53,725 nucleotides of DNA from Candidatus Gastranaerophilales bacterium (GTDB lineage Bacteria; Cyanobacteriota; Vampirovibrionia; Gastranaerophilales; Gastranaerophilaceae): assembly GCA_944324245.1 (NCBI GenBank), contig CALUVO010000089.1:1-53725 (forward strand), given 5' to 3'. The first letter of the stretch is position 1; every line of letters starts with the position of its first letter. The position numbers and the translations under genes are program-made. Under the pieces are notes generated by a model. That model saw only the letters and a list, made by a program, of their open reading frames with translations, did no database searches and was not told the DNA's origin. Positions 1 through 8,103 of the stretch are shown piece by piece.

Positions 1-2
1 CT

Positions 3-551
3 GCTTATAAAGGCGACTTCATGACATCTTTATTGGCATACGGCGGCGGTTATGCTAACGATATGACGGTTAGAGGCCAGTATGGCGGCGGCAGCGATAC
101 TACAGGTAACTGGTTTGCCGGTGTTGCTTCAAAATCTGCTTACAATATTCGTTTACCGCATGATTTCATAATCCAGCCAGCATTTATGGCTGCTTATAAC
201 GCTTTCGGACAGCAGAACTGGGGCTCCAATTTTGGTAATATGAGTATGAGTTCAGGTATGCTTAACGGCCTGAATATCGCTCCGGGATTGAACTTCATCT
301 GGCAGAAGAAGACTTTCAGTATTTACGCTACAACACAGCTTGTATACAATGTAATGGGCGGTGTTGACGGCAAAGCAGGCAACATTGATATGGGTTATGT
401 GAGAATGAGACACTGTTACTTTGAATACGGTCTCGGTGTTATGAAGAAATTCAAAGACACATTCTCCGGTTATCTGCAGTTTGTTATCAGAAACGGCGGC
501 AGAACAGGTATCGGCTTCTCCGGCGGATTACAATGGAAAGTAGGCAAGTGA
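3..551 (+). CDS. Autotransporter-type outer-membrane beta-barrel, C-terminal fragment
   Basis: The reading frame is open from the left edge of the window, so the true start lies outside; the Met at 21 is probably internal. The visible part alternates hydrophobic and polar residues with many Gly, Tyr and Phe, as in amphipathic strands. Its end (a Gly-Arg-Thr-Gly-Ile-Gly-Phe segment followed by GGLQWKVGK) resembles the last strands of an autotransporter beta-domain, where GRTG is a common signature. The likely role is anchoring or exporting a passenger domain at the outer membrane. The passenger is not visible, so the cargo cannot be named. A terminator follows about 20 bases after the stop. 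General porin-like barrels are the main alternative. Confidence 0.65.
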   Translation, partial: AYKGDFMTSLLAYGGGYANDMTVRGQYGGGSDTTGNWFAGVASKSAYNIRLPHDFIIQPAFMAAYNAFGQQNWGSNFGNMSMSSGMLNGLNIAPGLNFIWQKKTFSIYATTQLVYNVMGGVDGKAGNIDMGYVRMRHCYFEYGLGVMKKFKDTFSGYLQFVIRNGGRTGIGFSGGLQWKVGK

Positions 552-573
552 TACAATCTTCTTATAAAATACA

Positions 574-606
574 AAGAACCTCCTTATGCAAAGGAGGTTC
601 TTTTAT
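574..606 (+). terminator. Rho-independent terminator
   Basis: A perfect 10-bp stem, AAGAACCTCC with GGAGGTTCTT, is followed by a T-rich tail about 20 bases after the stop of the beta-barrel gene. Confidence 0.85.
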
Positions 607-609
607 TAT

Positions 610-672
610 TGACAGACATTCTGGAAAAATGTCATAATGTCATTCCTGTATATGTTACGTAATTCGATGACA
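610..672. repeat. Copy 1 of a TGTATATGTTA hairpin repeat (partial)
   Basis: The left arm TGTCATTCCTGTATATGTTA at 638-657 nearly matches the left arm of the palindrome at 29333. It is followed by CGTAATTCGA, the reverse complement of that palindrome's 10-base centre, and then TGACA. The right arm is otherwise missing. The preceding bases (TGACAGACAT) also align with 29311-29320. It sits just upstream of the lipoprotein gene at 797. Confidence 0.6.
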
Positions 673-796
673 GATTTAATATATTGATAATAATATTTAT
701 TATTGTGAAAATTGCGGTATAAATCCTATTTCAGCACTATAGACTACAAACATAGGAATAGTTATAATTTTATATGTAAATTGCAAGGAGTTATTT

Positions 797-1525
797 ATGT
801 GGAAAAAGATTTGTTTATTATTATGTACAACATTGTTATTGACCGGATGTGTAAAAATAGAAACTGATGTCACAATTCATAAAGACGGAAGTGCAGTAGT
901 AAAAGAGAGATTTTTACTTAGTAAACAGCTTCTTGCAATGAGTCAGGAACAAGATCCTTTTGCGGAAGCGCTTGAAAAGTACAAAGATGATGCTTCTGTA
1001 CAGGTAAAAGAATGCTCAACAGAAGATATGAAAGGGATTGAAGCAACAAAAAATATCGAAGATATAACAAATGACAAATGGAATACATCTCCGGATTCTA
1101 AAAATCTTGTGACAAAAAATCCTGACGCCAGGTTTGTAAGTGTAAAAAAAGGTATTTTTAAAGACGTATACACAATAGATGCGCAAATAGATACAATACC
1201 TAAAGCTGATAAGCAAATGTCTGCTCAGGAAAAACAAATGCAGGCTGCCATGATGAGCGGTTTGAATGCAAACGAAATTTTCAGCTTTTCTTATATAATA
1301 AGAACTCCTGTCAAAGCTGATTCGCATAACGCAACAGAAGCCGATGAATCGAATTTTGTTTATACTTGGAAAATAAAATTTAACACTGTTAATGAGATGA
1401 AACTGAAATTTACAGTCTATAAGACAATCAATATTGTATTTACAATACTTTTAGTGATTGTTGCTCTTGTGATAATAGCAAATACTATAAATACAAAAAA
1501 TACAGAAGAAAATCAGCAAGTATAA
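797..1525 (+). CDS. Lipoprotein with C-terminal membrane anchor (LppM/DUF3153-like)
   Basis: The 242-residue product starts with a lipoprotein signal (MWKKICLLLCTTLLLTGC, lipobox LTGC, Cys18). The mature part opens with VKIETDVTIHKDGSAVV, the pattern of LppM/DUF3153-type proteins whose folded domain follows the lipidated Cys. Residues near 210-232 form a hydrophobic membrane helix, then a short polar tail. It is therefore held at the membrane at both ends. A good ribosome site (AAGGAG) lies about 8 bases before the ATG. The gene stands alone between a repeat and a bidirectional terminator. Exact function is unknown; the family name is by resemblance only. Confidence 0.7.
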   Translation: MWKKICLLLCTTLLLTGCVKIETDVTIHKDGSAVVKERFLLSKQLLAMSQEQDPFAEALEKYKDDASVQVKECSTEDMKGIEATKNIEDITNDKWNTSPDSKNLVTKNPDARFVSVKKGIFKDVYTIDAQIDTIPKADKQMSAQEKQMQAAMMSGLNANEIFSFSYIIRTPVKADSHNATEADESNFVYTWKIKFNTVNEMKLKFTVYKTINIVFTILLVIVALVIIANTINTKNTEENQQV

Positions 1526-1531
1526 AAACAT

Positions 1532-1566
1532 AAAAAGCCGGAGTTATCAAACTCCGGCTTTTTTAT
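1532..1566. terminator. Bidirectional rho-independent terminator
   Basis: AAAAAGCCGGAGT pairs with ACTCCGGCTTTTT around a short TATCA-type loop. There are T-runs on both strands, so it can end the lipoprotein gene on the plus strand and anything arriving on the minus strand. Confidence 0.85.
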
Positions 1567-1588
1567 AATTAAAATAAATACTGCAATA

Positions 1589-1654
1589 TTATATCAAATC
1601 AGCAGGACTGAATTTTTTGTTTCTGTTAAAAAATCTTACTAATAATGCTTTCAT
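1589..1654 (-). CDS. Possible 21-residue basic small protein
   Basis: Minus-strand reading gives MKALLVRFFNRNKKFSPADLI and a stop. A purine-rich GAGAG stretch precedes the ATG, an AT-rich promoter-like stretch lies upstream, and the frame ends just before the bidirectional terminator. The product would be an amphipathic, strongly basic peptide. Nothing else in the gap between 1567 and 1808 looks coding. Such short frames arise by chance, so only conservation in relatives would settle it. Confidence 0.35.
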   Translation of the reverse strand: MKALLVRFFNRNKKFSPADLI

Positions 1655-1808
1655 AAATCTCTCTTTCTTATCCTCTTGTATATATAAAGTATATATTGAA
1701 CAAAAAATTGCTTAATTTTAAAGCATGTTGTTAAATTTTGTTTACAATGTTTCTAAAAACTGTAATTGTCAGTATTTCAACTGTTTGAAAATTTTTATAT
1801 AAAAAAGG

Positions 1809-1836
1809 TTTACAATAATTATTGTTTTGTTATAAT
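1809..1836 (+). promoter_or_regulatory. Sigma-70-type promoter of tRNA-Asn
   Basis: A -35 box TTTACA (1809-1814) and a -10 box TATAAT (1831-1836) are separated by 16 bases. The -10 box ends 34 bases before the tRNA. Confidence 0.65.
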
Positions 1837-1870
1837 AATTCTACAAGGTTTTGAAAGACCTCTGAGTTAT

Positions 1871-1945
<75 letters not shown>

Positions 1946-1952
1946 TTAAAAA

Positions 1953-1979
1953 AAAGAAGGCATCAAGCCTTCTTTTTTT
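1953..1979 (+). terminator. Rho-independent terminator after tRNA-Asn
   Basis: AAGAAGGC pairs with GCCTTCTT around ATCAA, followed by seven T. Confidence 0.8.
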
Positions 1980-1987
1980 ATGCAAAG

Positions 1988-2115
1988 ATTTGATAATCGA
2001 CTCGAACCGACTCGGATTGCCGGCGCAATCCTCGCAGGTTCTTCCCTCCATTGGCTCATTGTACCTAAGTTTGTTTAAAAAAACTTCTACGCAAAACGAT
2101 ACTCAATCGTTTTGC
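1988..2115. repeat. Palindromic repeat modules inside the tRNA-flanking insert
   Basis: Three hairpins lie in a row. GGATTGC pairs with GCAATCC around CGGC (about 2012-2029). AAGTTT pairs with AAACTT (2067-2086) directly after CTA, the left flank of the CTAAGT module found elsewhere in the window. GCAAAACGAT pairs perfectly with ATCGTTTTGC around ACTCA (2091-2115). The following ACGGAGTCCTT also occurs, as CGGAGTCCTTT, inside the composite repeat near 7860. Overlapping open frames here have no ribosome site and are not believed. Confidence 0.55.
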
Positions 2116-2136
2116 TGCTTCGCCAACGGAGTCCTT

Positions 2137-2152
2137 CACCCGAGGAGCCATT
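2137..2152 (+). repeat. Direct repeat of the tRNA-Asn 3' end
   Basis: CACCCGAGGAGCCATT at 2137-2152 exactly repeats 1932-1947, the end of the tRNA T-arm and acceptor stem plus two bases. The 16-bp duplication brackets roughly 190 bp that holds the tRNA terminator and palindromic modules. It looks like an attachment-type duplication, but no integrase is present. Confidence 0.7.
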
Positions 2153-2173
2153 TAAACTTCAAAAAAAGTTTTT

Positions 2174-2506
2174 TTATTTATCTTCATACAAGGCATTAAC
2201 GATTTTGTAAATTTGTTTTATAAATACAGATCTTGAGTGATTTAGTTTATTTACTATATCATCAATTCTTTCTTTATCAGATTGCCTTAGTTTTATATCG
2301 TTGTAATCAAAAAAATATTTTGGTTCAACTTTGAAAAATTTACAAGCTTTTATTAGCACTTTTCCGTTTATAAAAATTTTACCAGTTTCTACTTTACCTA
2401 TTGACTGAATATGCACGCCTAGCAGTTCTGCAAGTTTTTCTTGCGAAAGGTTCTCTTTGAGCCTAAGCTGTTTGAGTTTATTACCTATGTTTGCTCTTAA
2501 ATCCAT
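2174..2506 (-). CDS. XRE/Cro-like helix-turn-helix regulator
   Basis: The 110-residue protein carries an N-terminal HTH of the XRE family: KLKQLRLKENLSQEKLAELL, then GVHIQSIGKVETGK, spanning about residues 11-47. A longer segment (EPKYFFDYNDIK) follows, as in regulators whose HTH ends in a short dimerising tail. The C-terminal 45 residues are helical and basic and could be an extra dimerisation segment. The gene stands alone next to the tRNA insert and the decayed polysaccharide genes, a typical accessory-island position. Its target is unknown. About 145 bases of AT-rich DNA without clear features lie upstream. Confidence 0.8.
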   Translation of the reverse strand: MDLRANIGNKLKQLRLKENLSQEKLAELLGVHIQSIGKVETGKIFINGKVLIKACKFFKVEPKYFFDYNDIKLRQSDKERIDDIVNKLNHSRSVFIKQIYKIVNALYEDK

Positions 2507-2651
2507 TTTCTTAGATTAATATGTAATTTAAAGAATTGCCAATGAAAAAATTCATTATTTATGTTAAAAAAAATAAATATATCTTAAAAAAATCTATTAC
2601 ATAAGCTTTTTGTAACTTACCTTTTCAGTTTTTTTAATATCGGGTATTAAA

Positions 2652-3738
2652 ATGAAAACACAACGGCAAAGACAATTAATTAAAAATATTGAGAATTTTT
2701 TGTTTTTTCCTTTAAAAAAACGAAATTGGATATACTTGAAAAAGTATAGAAAAAAATTACAAGTATCTTGATAATGCTATTAAAAATTTCACTTCAAAAC
2801 AGATAATTGTAAGTTATTCTATGCCGTTTGAGTGTGCTTTGTTTCAACGTCCTCAACAGATGGCAATAGCATTAAGTAAATGCTGATTTTTATATCTTTA
2901 CGGAGAGAAAAAGAATGTAACTACATACAACTATAATGATTCTCTTGTTATAAGTCACTTTAATCTGATTCAAAGAGTTTGTAAGAAAAATAAAGTTAAA
3001 CCATATCTGCTAGTTACATCAACTTCTCACTATTCTTTAAAACAAATTTTTAAATTAAAAAGACTTGGCTTTCAAATAATTTATGAATATATAGATGAAA
3101 TGTCAGAAGAGATTCATGATACAGTTGAAGGTCTAAAAATTTTTAGAAATCTTGACAAAATATCACCTGTATTTTGTATAGCGACTTCGCAAAAACTTTA
3201 TAATCAGCTTGCTGAAATTTTTCCGAAAGATAAAATATTATTAAATAAAAATGCGGTAAATTTAGAAGATTTTGACAAAGTTTCAGATATTTTGCCAGAG
3301 GATATACAATCAATACTAAAACAGGGTAAACCTATTGTAGGTTATTACGGAGCAATTGCAACCTGGCTTAATTATGACTTGTTAAACAAACTCTCAAAAG
3401 AACGTCCTGATTACAATTTTGTATATATAGGAAGTAATTTTAAAGGGCTGTCAAGATTAAAAAATAGAGAAAACGTATTTTATCTGGGAGAAAAAGATTA
3501 CAAAGAATTGTATAAATATTCTTCCCTGTTTAGCTGTGCGATTATTCCTTTTAAGGATGGAGAAATTGCAAAAGCTACTTCACCTGTAAAACTTTTTGAA
3601 TATATGGCAGTCAAAAAACCTGTAGTATGTACAAAAGATTTACTAGAATGTTACGGATATGAAGGCGTTTTTATTGCTCAAAATGAAGACAATTTTATCG
3701 AGTTTGTTGATAAAGCAATAGAAGGAATTACAAAATGA
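2652..3738 (+). pseudogene. Group 1-type glycosyltransferase, broken by a frameshift and a stop
   Basis: The intact part (from about 3100, 212 residues) has the C-terminal half of a GT-B glycosyltransferase: GKPIVGYYGAIATWLNYDLL, then GSNF, then FSCAIIPFKDG and SPVKLFEYMAVKKPVV, the donor-binding region. Coding sense continues upstream in the same frame (YSMPFECALFQRPQQMAIAL, a typical N-terminal segment of such enzymes) across an in-frame TGA at 2884. Further upstream, the frame from ATG 2652 (MKTQRQRQLIKNIENF) joins only if one base is removed from a poly-A run near 2750. This is therefore an old gene with at least two lesions. It was probably for surface polysaccharide and paired with the methyltransferase remnant after it. 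Sequencing error in the poly-A run cannot be excluded. Confidence 0.7.
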
Positions 3739-4020
3739 ATAGATTGATTGCTATAACTATAGTTATTCAATAATAGATTTCGGTTGTGCTCAAGGAGAAG
3801 GTTCTTTTATTCTTAAAAACGAGTTTCCTAACAATAGTATATATGGCGTTGATATTTCATTGCTTGTGATTTGTTAAAAGAGAATTATAACTTTGACATT
3901 TAATATTCATCAAATGTTTTTGAGCACTTTCCTGACCCGTTTGAGAGAATGAATATTTTAACAAAAAAAATAAATAAATATTTTGTTATTATTGTTCCTT
4001 ATAAAAAAGAACAGCACTAA
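3735..4020 (+). pseudogene. SAM-dependent methyltransferase remnant
   Basis: The old start (ATGA) overlaps the stop of the glycosyltransferase. One frame reads YSIIDFGCAQGEGSFIL then NNSIYGVDIS, which is motif I of class I methyltransferases (DFGCAQGEGSF) with the acidic residue after strand 2 (VDIS). After a break, another segment reads YSSNVFEHFPDPFERM and FVIIVPYKKEQH, matching the later core motif. The middle is deleted and several stops interrupt the frames. Together with the upstream pseudogene it looks like a decayed surface-glycan modification pair. Confidence 0.65.
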
Positions 4021-4316
4021 TTTGTCTGACGCGCCTTGATTGTTTCTGATGCACGCAGTTTATATAAATCAAGCAGAAGCTTATGAACGCCAATAATCCG
4101 GGTTACATCCAATGCCGGTTTTCTATATACAATTGTCCGAGAAAAATTCGTGATAAGACTCTGCCGAATAAAAGCAACTAAATGTTGCTTTTATGAGAGG
4201 TGCAAAGTCAGAAACGAAGTTTCTGCGTGCCAAGAACTCTTTGAGAAATTGACTAAATGTCAATTTCGAATAGAGGGAGGCTAAGTCAGAAACGAAGTTT
4301 CTGCGTGCCGTATAGT
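4021..4316. repeat. Composite variable-stem palindromic repeat, copy at 4.1 kb
   Basis: The left part (about 4093-4108) has AACGCCAATAATCC, the reverse complement of a stretch in the repeats at 7.6 and 53.4 kb. Then four hairpins alternate. H1a (4158-4200) has arms ATAAAAGCAAC/GTTGCTTTTAT and loop TAAAT. H2a (4202-4231) has arms CAGAAAC/GTTTCTG and loop GAA. H1b (4236-4274) has arms GAAATTGAC/GTCAATTTC and loop TAAAT. H2b (4281-4309) has the same arms as H2a. The interval 4021-4372 holds no convincing gene. Confidence 0.8.
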
Positions 4317-4372
4317 AATTATAACACATTGAAAAGGTGAGCAGGTGCCGGCGGCGACACAAGATTAGATGT

Positions 4373-5155
4373 TTACATAATTTTTTCCAGCCCGTAAATA
4401 AAATCATTATGTTCCGCAATGTATTTTATCGCAAGTTTTACCCCTGCCATATAACACTGTCTGTCCATAGAATCATGACGGATAGAAAGAATCTGCCCTG
4501 AGGCACCGAACAAAACTTCCTGTGAAGCAATGTACCCCGGCATTCTAACAGAGTGAATATGAATATCAGAGTATGATTTTCCACCTCTGGCACCCTGTAT
4601 TGTTTCTGTTTCAGGACAATTGCCTGTTTCAAATGTCATATTGCCTGACTCTGACATCATCAGGGCTGTTTTTATTGCAGTACCGGAGGGGGCATCTTTT
4701 TTTTGATTGTGGTGGAGTTCAATAATTTCTGCATTATCGAAGTATTTTGCAGCCTGTTTTGCAAACATCATCATCAAAATTGCTCCTGTAGAAAAATTTG
4801 GCGCAATAAGACAGCCAAGACCTTTTTCCTGAGAAAGCGCATTTAATACCTCTATCTGCTCATCAGAAAGCCCTGTTGTACCTATAACCGGGCGTACACC
4901 GTTTTCAAGACAAATCTTTGCATTTTCAAAAACATTTTTTGGCTGGGTAAAGTCCACCATAACGTCAGGTTTTTGCATTTCTATTGCTTTTTTTAAGTCA
5001 CCTATGATTCTGACTTCCTGTGTCGGGCAGACCTGTTTATCAATCTGGTTTATATCAACAGCACAAACAAGTTCGAGATTTGCATCTTCACAAACAGCTT
5101 TGACAACCTCCTGTCCCATTTTTCCCATTGCGCCTGTAACACCTACTTTTATCAT
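4373..5155 (-). CDS. dapB: 4-hydroxy-tetrahydrodipicolinate reductase
   Basis: The enzyme reduces the DapA product with NAD(P)H in the lysine/diaminopimelate pathway, feeding peptidoglycan and lysine synthesis in the cytoplasm. The 260-residue product has the N-terminal nucleotide-binding loop VTGAMGKMGQ (residues 5-14). VDFTQP and GTTG mark the cofactor-binding core. The signature ELHHNQKKDAPSGTA carries the catalytic His and Lys of the family. Length is normal. It is a single gene on the minus strand, downstream of the composite repeat and divergent from the phosphohexomutase gene. A ribosome site (GGAT) precedes the ATG. Confidence 0.95.
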   Translation of the reverse strand: MIKVGVTGAMGKMGQEVVKAVCEDANLELVCAVDINQIDKQVCPTQEVRIIGDLKKAIEMQKPDVMVDFTQPKNVFENAKICLENGVRPVIGTTGLSDEQIEVLNALSQEKGLGCLIAPNFSTGAILMMMFAKQAAKYFDNAEIIELHHNQKKDAPSGTAIKTALMMSESGNMTFETGNCPETETIQGARGGKSYSDIHIHSVRMPGYIASQEVLFGASGQILSIRHDSMDRQCYMAGVKLAIKYIAEHNDFIYGLEKIM

Positions 5156-5297
5156 ATTATTTATCCTTTCCTGTTATTTTTTATACATTATCATTAAGTT
5201 AGAATTTTTATATTAACCTTATAAATTAATATACATCTTTTTATAATTTTTGTATAATATATAAGCTAATAATGTAAAAAGCTGGAGAGCCGAAACA

Positions 5298-7580
5298 ATG
5301 ATAAATAAACAATCTCATTCTGATTTAGAAAAATCACTTTTTGAGTCTGTAGACTCAAAAACGCCTGAATATATAAAAGAAAATAAACTCCTTGATTTGG
5401 ACAATAAGGAAGAATTTATTTTCAGACTAAAAAAAGAACACCTTGAACCTTATGATAAAGATACGAACCCGGAAGGATTGAATCTCAAAGAATGGTTTAA
5501 AAACTATGCAAAAGAAGCAGAAGTATCAACTGCCGGCATAAGAGGGCCTCAAAATATTTTGTATCCTTACGATACACGCTTTCCTATTAACTTGATAGGT
5601 ATAATGCTTGCTACAGAGGCTAAAGCACTTGTGGCACGTGAGCTTTATAAAGATGCAGAACTTGTAAAACTTGCAGGATGCGAGGTACGTTACAACTCTC
5701 AGGAGTTTTTGGAGCTCATTGCACGTGTGCAGGCTGCTCACGGAATCAAAACACTTGTTCCTGCAGAAAGAAAAACTATTCCTATCTGGATGGCATCTTT
5801 TCTTGCTTTTAAACTGGATTTGCTTGGCGGAGAATATATTACTTCAAGCCACGGTATTTCCGTTAAAAACGCTACAAAAGACCTTAACTCTCAGGGCAGT
5901 CAGTATCTTCCTGAAGAATCAATGCTCTTTGTGGAAAAAATCAGATACATATTCTCCGAAGTCGCAAAAAACGGCTATTATGACATAAAAATTGCTGCAA
6001 ATAACAATCCGTTAATATCAGAAGATATTATGAAAAAGCTAAACGACGGAGTGAAACTTTATAAAGAATACCTGATTGATGGTGTAGCAAAAGATGCGAA
6101 CCTGAATTTAATCAAAAATTTAAAGGAAAAAATCGTTATAGAAAACGTAGGCGGCTCTGCTTACAGAACACTCAGCAAAATCTTGAAAGAACTAAATATA
6201 GATGACAAATTTGTCTGGATGAATAAAGAAGAAGACCCTTTCTTCCACGGTATAGGCAAATATGATACAGACCCTAAAGGCAACAAAACTTTCTATGACT
6301 ATTCAGTAGATGCTACTGTAATTTCAAAAGACAAAGAAGGAAAATCATATTTCCCTGTGATTAAGTCTTTAAAATACGAAGAAAAATTAAAAGACTGTCC
6401 TGTAGGCACAGTTGTGTTAATCACAGACCCTGACCATGACAGGCTCTCTGTCTGCCAGATAGAAAATGCTGATAAAATAGAGTTTTTAAAGAATCTCGGT
6501 GTTGATTATGTAGACCTTGGCAGAGGCAGAGTTTTAACAGTATTCACCGCAAACCAGTCATTCCTTATGATTATGGATTTTTGGATGCAGCAGCTAAAAG
6601 CTGACGGATTGTTTGATAAACATCCGAGATTTATGATAAAAACTACAGCTTCCGCACGGTCATGGGATGAATGGGCAAAGAAAAACGGAATTAAAGTCGT
6701 TAATGTGCCTGTCGGTTTTAAAGAAATTGCTAATATAATGAAAAAAGTTGAAAAGCAAATCATAGAACAGCCGAACAGGGCTGTTGTTGTGACAGATGTA
6801 CTGGGCAACGACATAAACCTCGGTGTAAATCCTAAACTCATCTTTGGCGGAGAAGAATCCGGCGGTATGATTATTGGTTCCGAATCCATAATAAAATCAC
6901 TGTCCGGAAGAGCCGCCATTGCAATGAGAGAAAAAAGCGCAACAGAAGCTATTGTTGTTGCATCTGCGCTTAGCGCATATCTTGAAAAAGAAGGCAAAAC
7001 AATGTCACAGTATCTTGATGACGTATTTAAAACAAATGAAATTATCTCAAAATTCGATATAAGAGAAGATATTGCCTACTATAACGAATCAGAACCCGAT
7101 ATTGAAAAGCTTAAACAGGCAAAAGTTGCAGGTGAAGCTCAAAGAACAAAAAATGATGTGTTCTACCTGACAATGGCTGTTGCTAAAAAAATGGGCAAAA
7201 TGCAGCTTGAACAAATAAAAGAAATCCTTGCCGATACATTTAAAGAACTTAATTTTGACAATCTTACAGATGTAAAATTTGTGGGTGACGGTACATATCT
7301 GGAATTTAGCGACAAATTTATAGAAATCCGCCCGTCAGGTACCGATGCAAAAACAAAAGCTTACGGTGCAGGCGCAAGCAAAGAAGAGATTAAAAAATTT
7401 GCACAGATTATGGGTAATTACTCCGGTGATTTAACAGATTTGTATAAAAAATATGTTGATATGGAACTGTATAAAAATTCAAAAGAACTGTCTTTAAAAG
7501 ACTATGCAGTATTTACAAACAAAGACGCAAACAATACTCCTTTTGTAATACCGGATTACAATACGTTAGCGACACTGTAA
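5298..7580 (+). CDS. Phosphoglucomutase/phosphomannomutase family protein (long form)
   Basis: This alpha-D-phosphohexomutase superfamily enzyme would interconvert hexose 1- and 6-phosphates in the cytoplasm. All four active-site elements are present: AGIRGP (residues 79-84), the phosphoserine loop TSSHGISVKN (Ser about 184), the metal loop DPDHDR (377-382) and the sugar loop GGEESGG (about 516), then the phosphate-binding RPSGTD (about 677). The product is 760 residues, well above the usual 450-600, with about 70 extra residues before AGIRGP and insertions in the first domains. The phosphoserine loop has SHGIS where the family usually has SHNP. A -10-like TATAAT lies at 5253-5258, with a GGAGAG ribosome site. 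Sugar specificity cannot be told from sequence. Confidence 0.85.
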   Translation: MINKQSHSDLEKSLFESVDSKTPEYIKENKLLDLDNKEEFIFRLKKEHLEPYDKDTNPEGLNLKEWFKNYAKEAEVSTAGIRGPQNILYPYDTRFPINLIGIMLATEAKALVARELYKDAELVKLAGCEVRYNSQEFLELIARVQAAHGIKTLVPAERKTIPIWMASFLAFKLDLLGGEYITSSHGISVKNATKDLNSQGSQYLPEESMLFVEKIRYIFSEVAKNGYYDIKIAANNNPLISEDIMKKLNDGVKLYKEYLIDGVAKDANLNLIKNLKEKIVIENVGGSAYRTLSKILKELNIDDKFVWMNKEEDPFFHGIGKYDTDPKGNKTFYDYSVDATVISKDKEGKSYFPVIKSLKYEEKLKDCPVGTVVLITDPDHDRLSVCQIENADKIEFLKNLGVDYVDLGRGRVLTVFTANQSFLMIMDFWMQQLKADGLFDKHPRFMIKTTASARSWDEWAKKNGIKVVNVPVGFKEIANIMKKVEKQIIEQPNRAVVVTDVLGNDINLGVNPKLIFGGEESGGMIIGSESIIKSLSGRAAIAMREKSATEAIVVASALSAYLEKEGKTMSQYLDDVFKTNEIISKFDIREDIAYYNESEPDIEKLKQAKVAGEAQRTKNDVFYLTMAVAKKMGKMQLEQIKEILADTFKELNFDNLTDVKFVGDGTYLEFSDKFIEIRPSGTDAKTKAYGAGASKEEIKKFAQIMGNYSGDLTDLYKKYVDMELYKNSKELSLKDYAVFTNKDANNTPFVIPDYNTLATL

Positions 7581-7586
7581 TAAATA

Positions 7587-8036
7587 TTTCATATCGTCAA
7601 CTGACTCTGGCTACGTCCTGGATTATTGGCGTTCACAAGGTCAAGTACTTCATTTCAAATTTTTATTCTAAAAATTTTCCATTACGTTGACATTGTTCAC
7701 ATGGCTGTTCGCTCTCTTCGTTCGACTCCACAGCTGCTCAAAATCCGCTCTTGGATTTTTTTCATGCTCGGACAGTTTCCAATTTTTATACTGCACGGAG
7801 ATACTTCATATCTCACTTAGCATACCTCCATCCGAAACGTGCCACAGGCACCTTTCGCTCGGAGTCCTTTGCACGGAGATACTTCGTATCTCACTTAGAC
7901 CCTCTCATAAAATATGACATTTAGTCATATTTTATTCGGCAGAGTGTGTACCACTCCTAGCTTGATGTGTAGGCAAGTTTACGAGCAGTACATATCAGGA
8001 TACTCTTGAGTACAAGCGAGGCCGCCTCAGATATGT
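7587..8036. repeat. Composite variable-stem palindromic repeat, largest copy
   Basis: The whole gap 7581-8103 is filled by repeat. Module A (7587-7750) closely matches 53420-53586 at its ends, and its stems (GCTGT/ACAGC at 7704-7734) differ from that copy but still pair. Next, on the minus strand, come two H2 hairpins (7793-7820 and 7871-7898, arms GAGATA-/-TATCTC) around an H3 hairpin (GTGCC/GGCAC, 7839-7851), and an H1 hairpin (7901-7944, arms ATAAAATATGAC/GTCATATTTTAT, loop ATTTA). Module C (7990-8036) closes it with outer stem ACATATC/GATATGT and inner stem TACTC/GAGTA. Open frames across it lack ribosome sites. Confidence 0.85.
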
Positions 8037-8103
8037 TACAATTGTGTTGTAACTTTTTATTACAAAAATAACAAAAAACTTTATTTCAGGTTATTGTACT
8101 AAT

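Noticed and set aside
2882..2887. In-frame TGA in the glycosyltransferase, possibly a recoded TGA (Gly or Trp)
   Set aside because: Other genes here use TGA as normal stop codons and the same gene has a separate frameshift, so decay is the simpler reading.
4145..4316. Possible CRISPR array, from repeated hairpins
   Set aside because: Units alternate between two hairpin types, are not evenly spaced with unique spacers, and no cas genes are near.
4123..4419. 98-codon minus-strand frame across the 4.1 kb repeat and the end of dapB
   Set aside because: It is built from palindromic repeat sequence, repeats the same peptide twice and overlaps dapB.
7626..7917. Two open frames of 64 and 76 codons in the large repeat
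   Set aside because: No ribosome sites; the peptides just reflect the hairpin modules.
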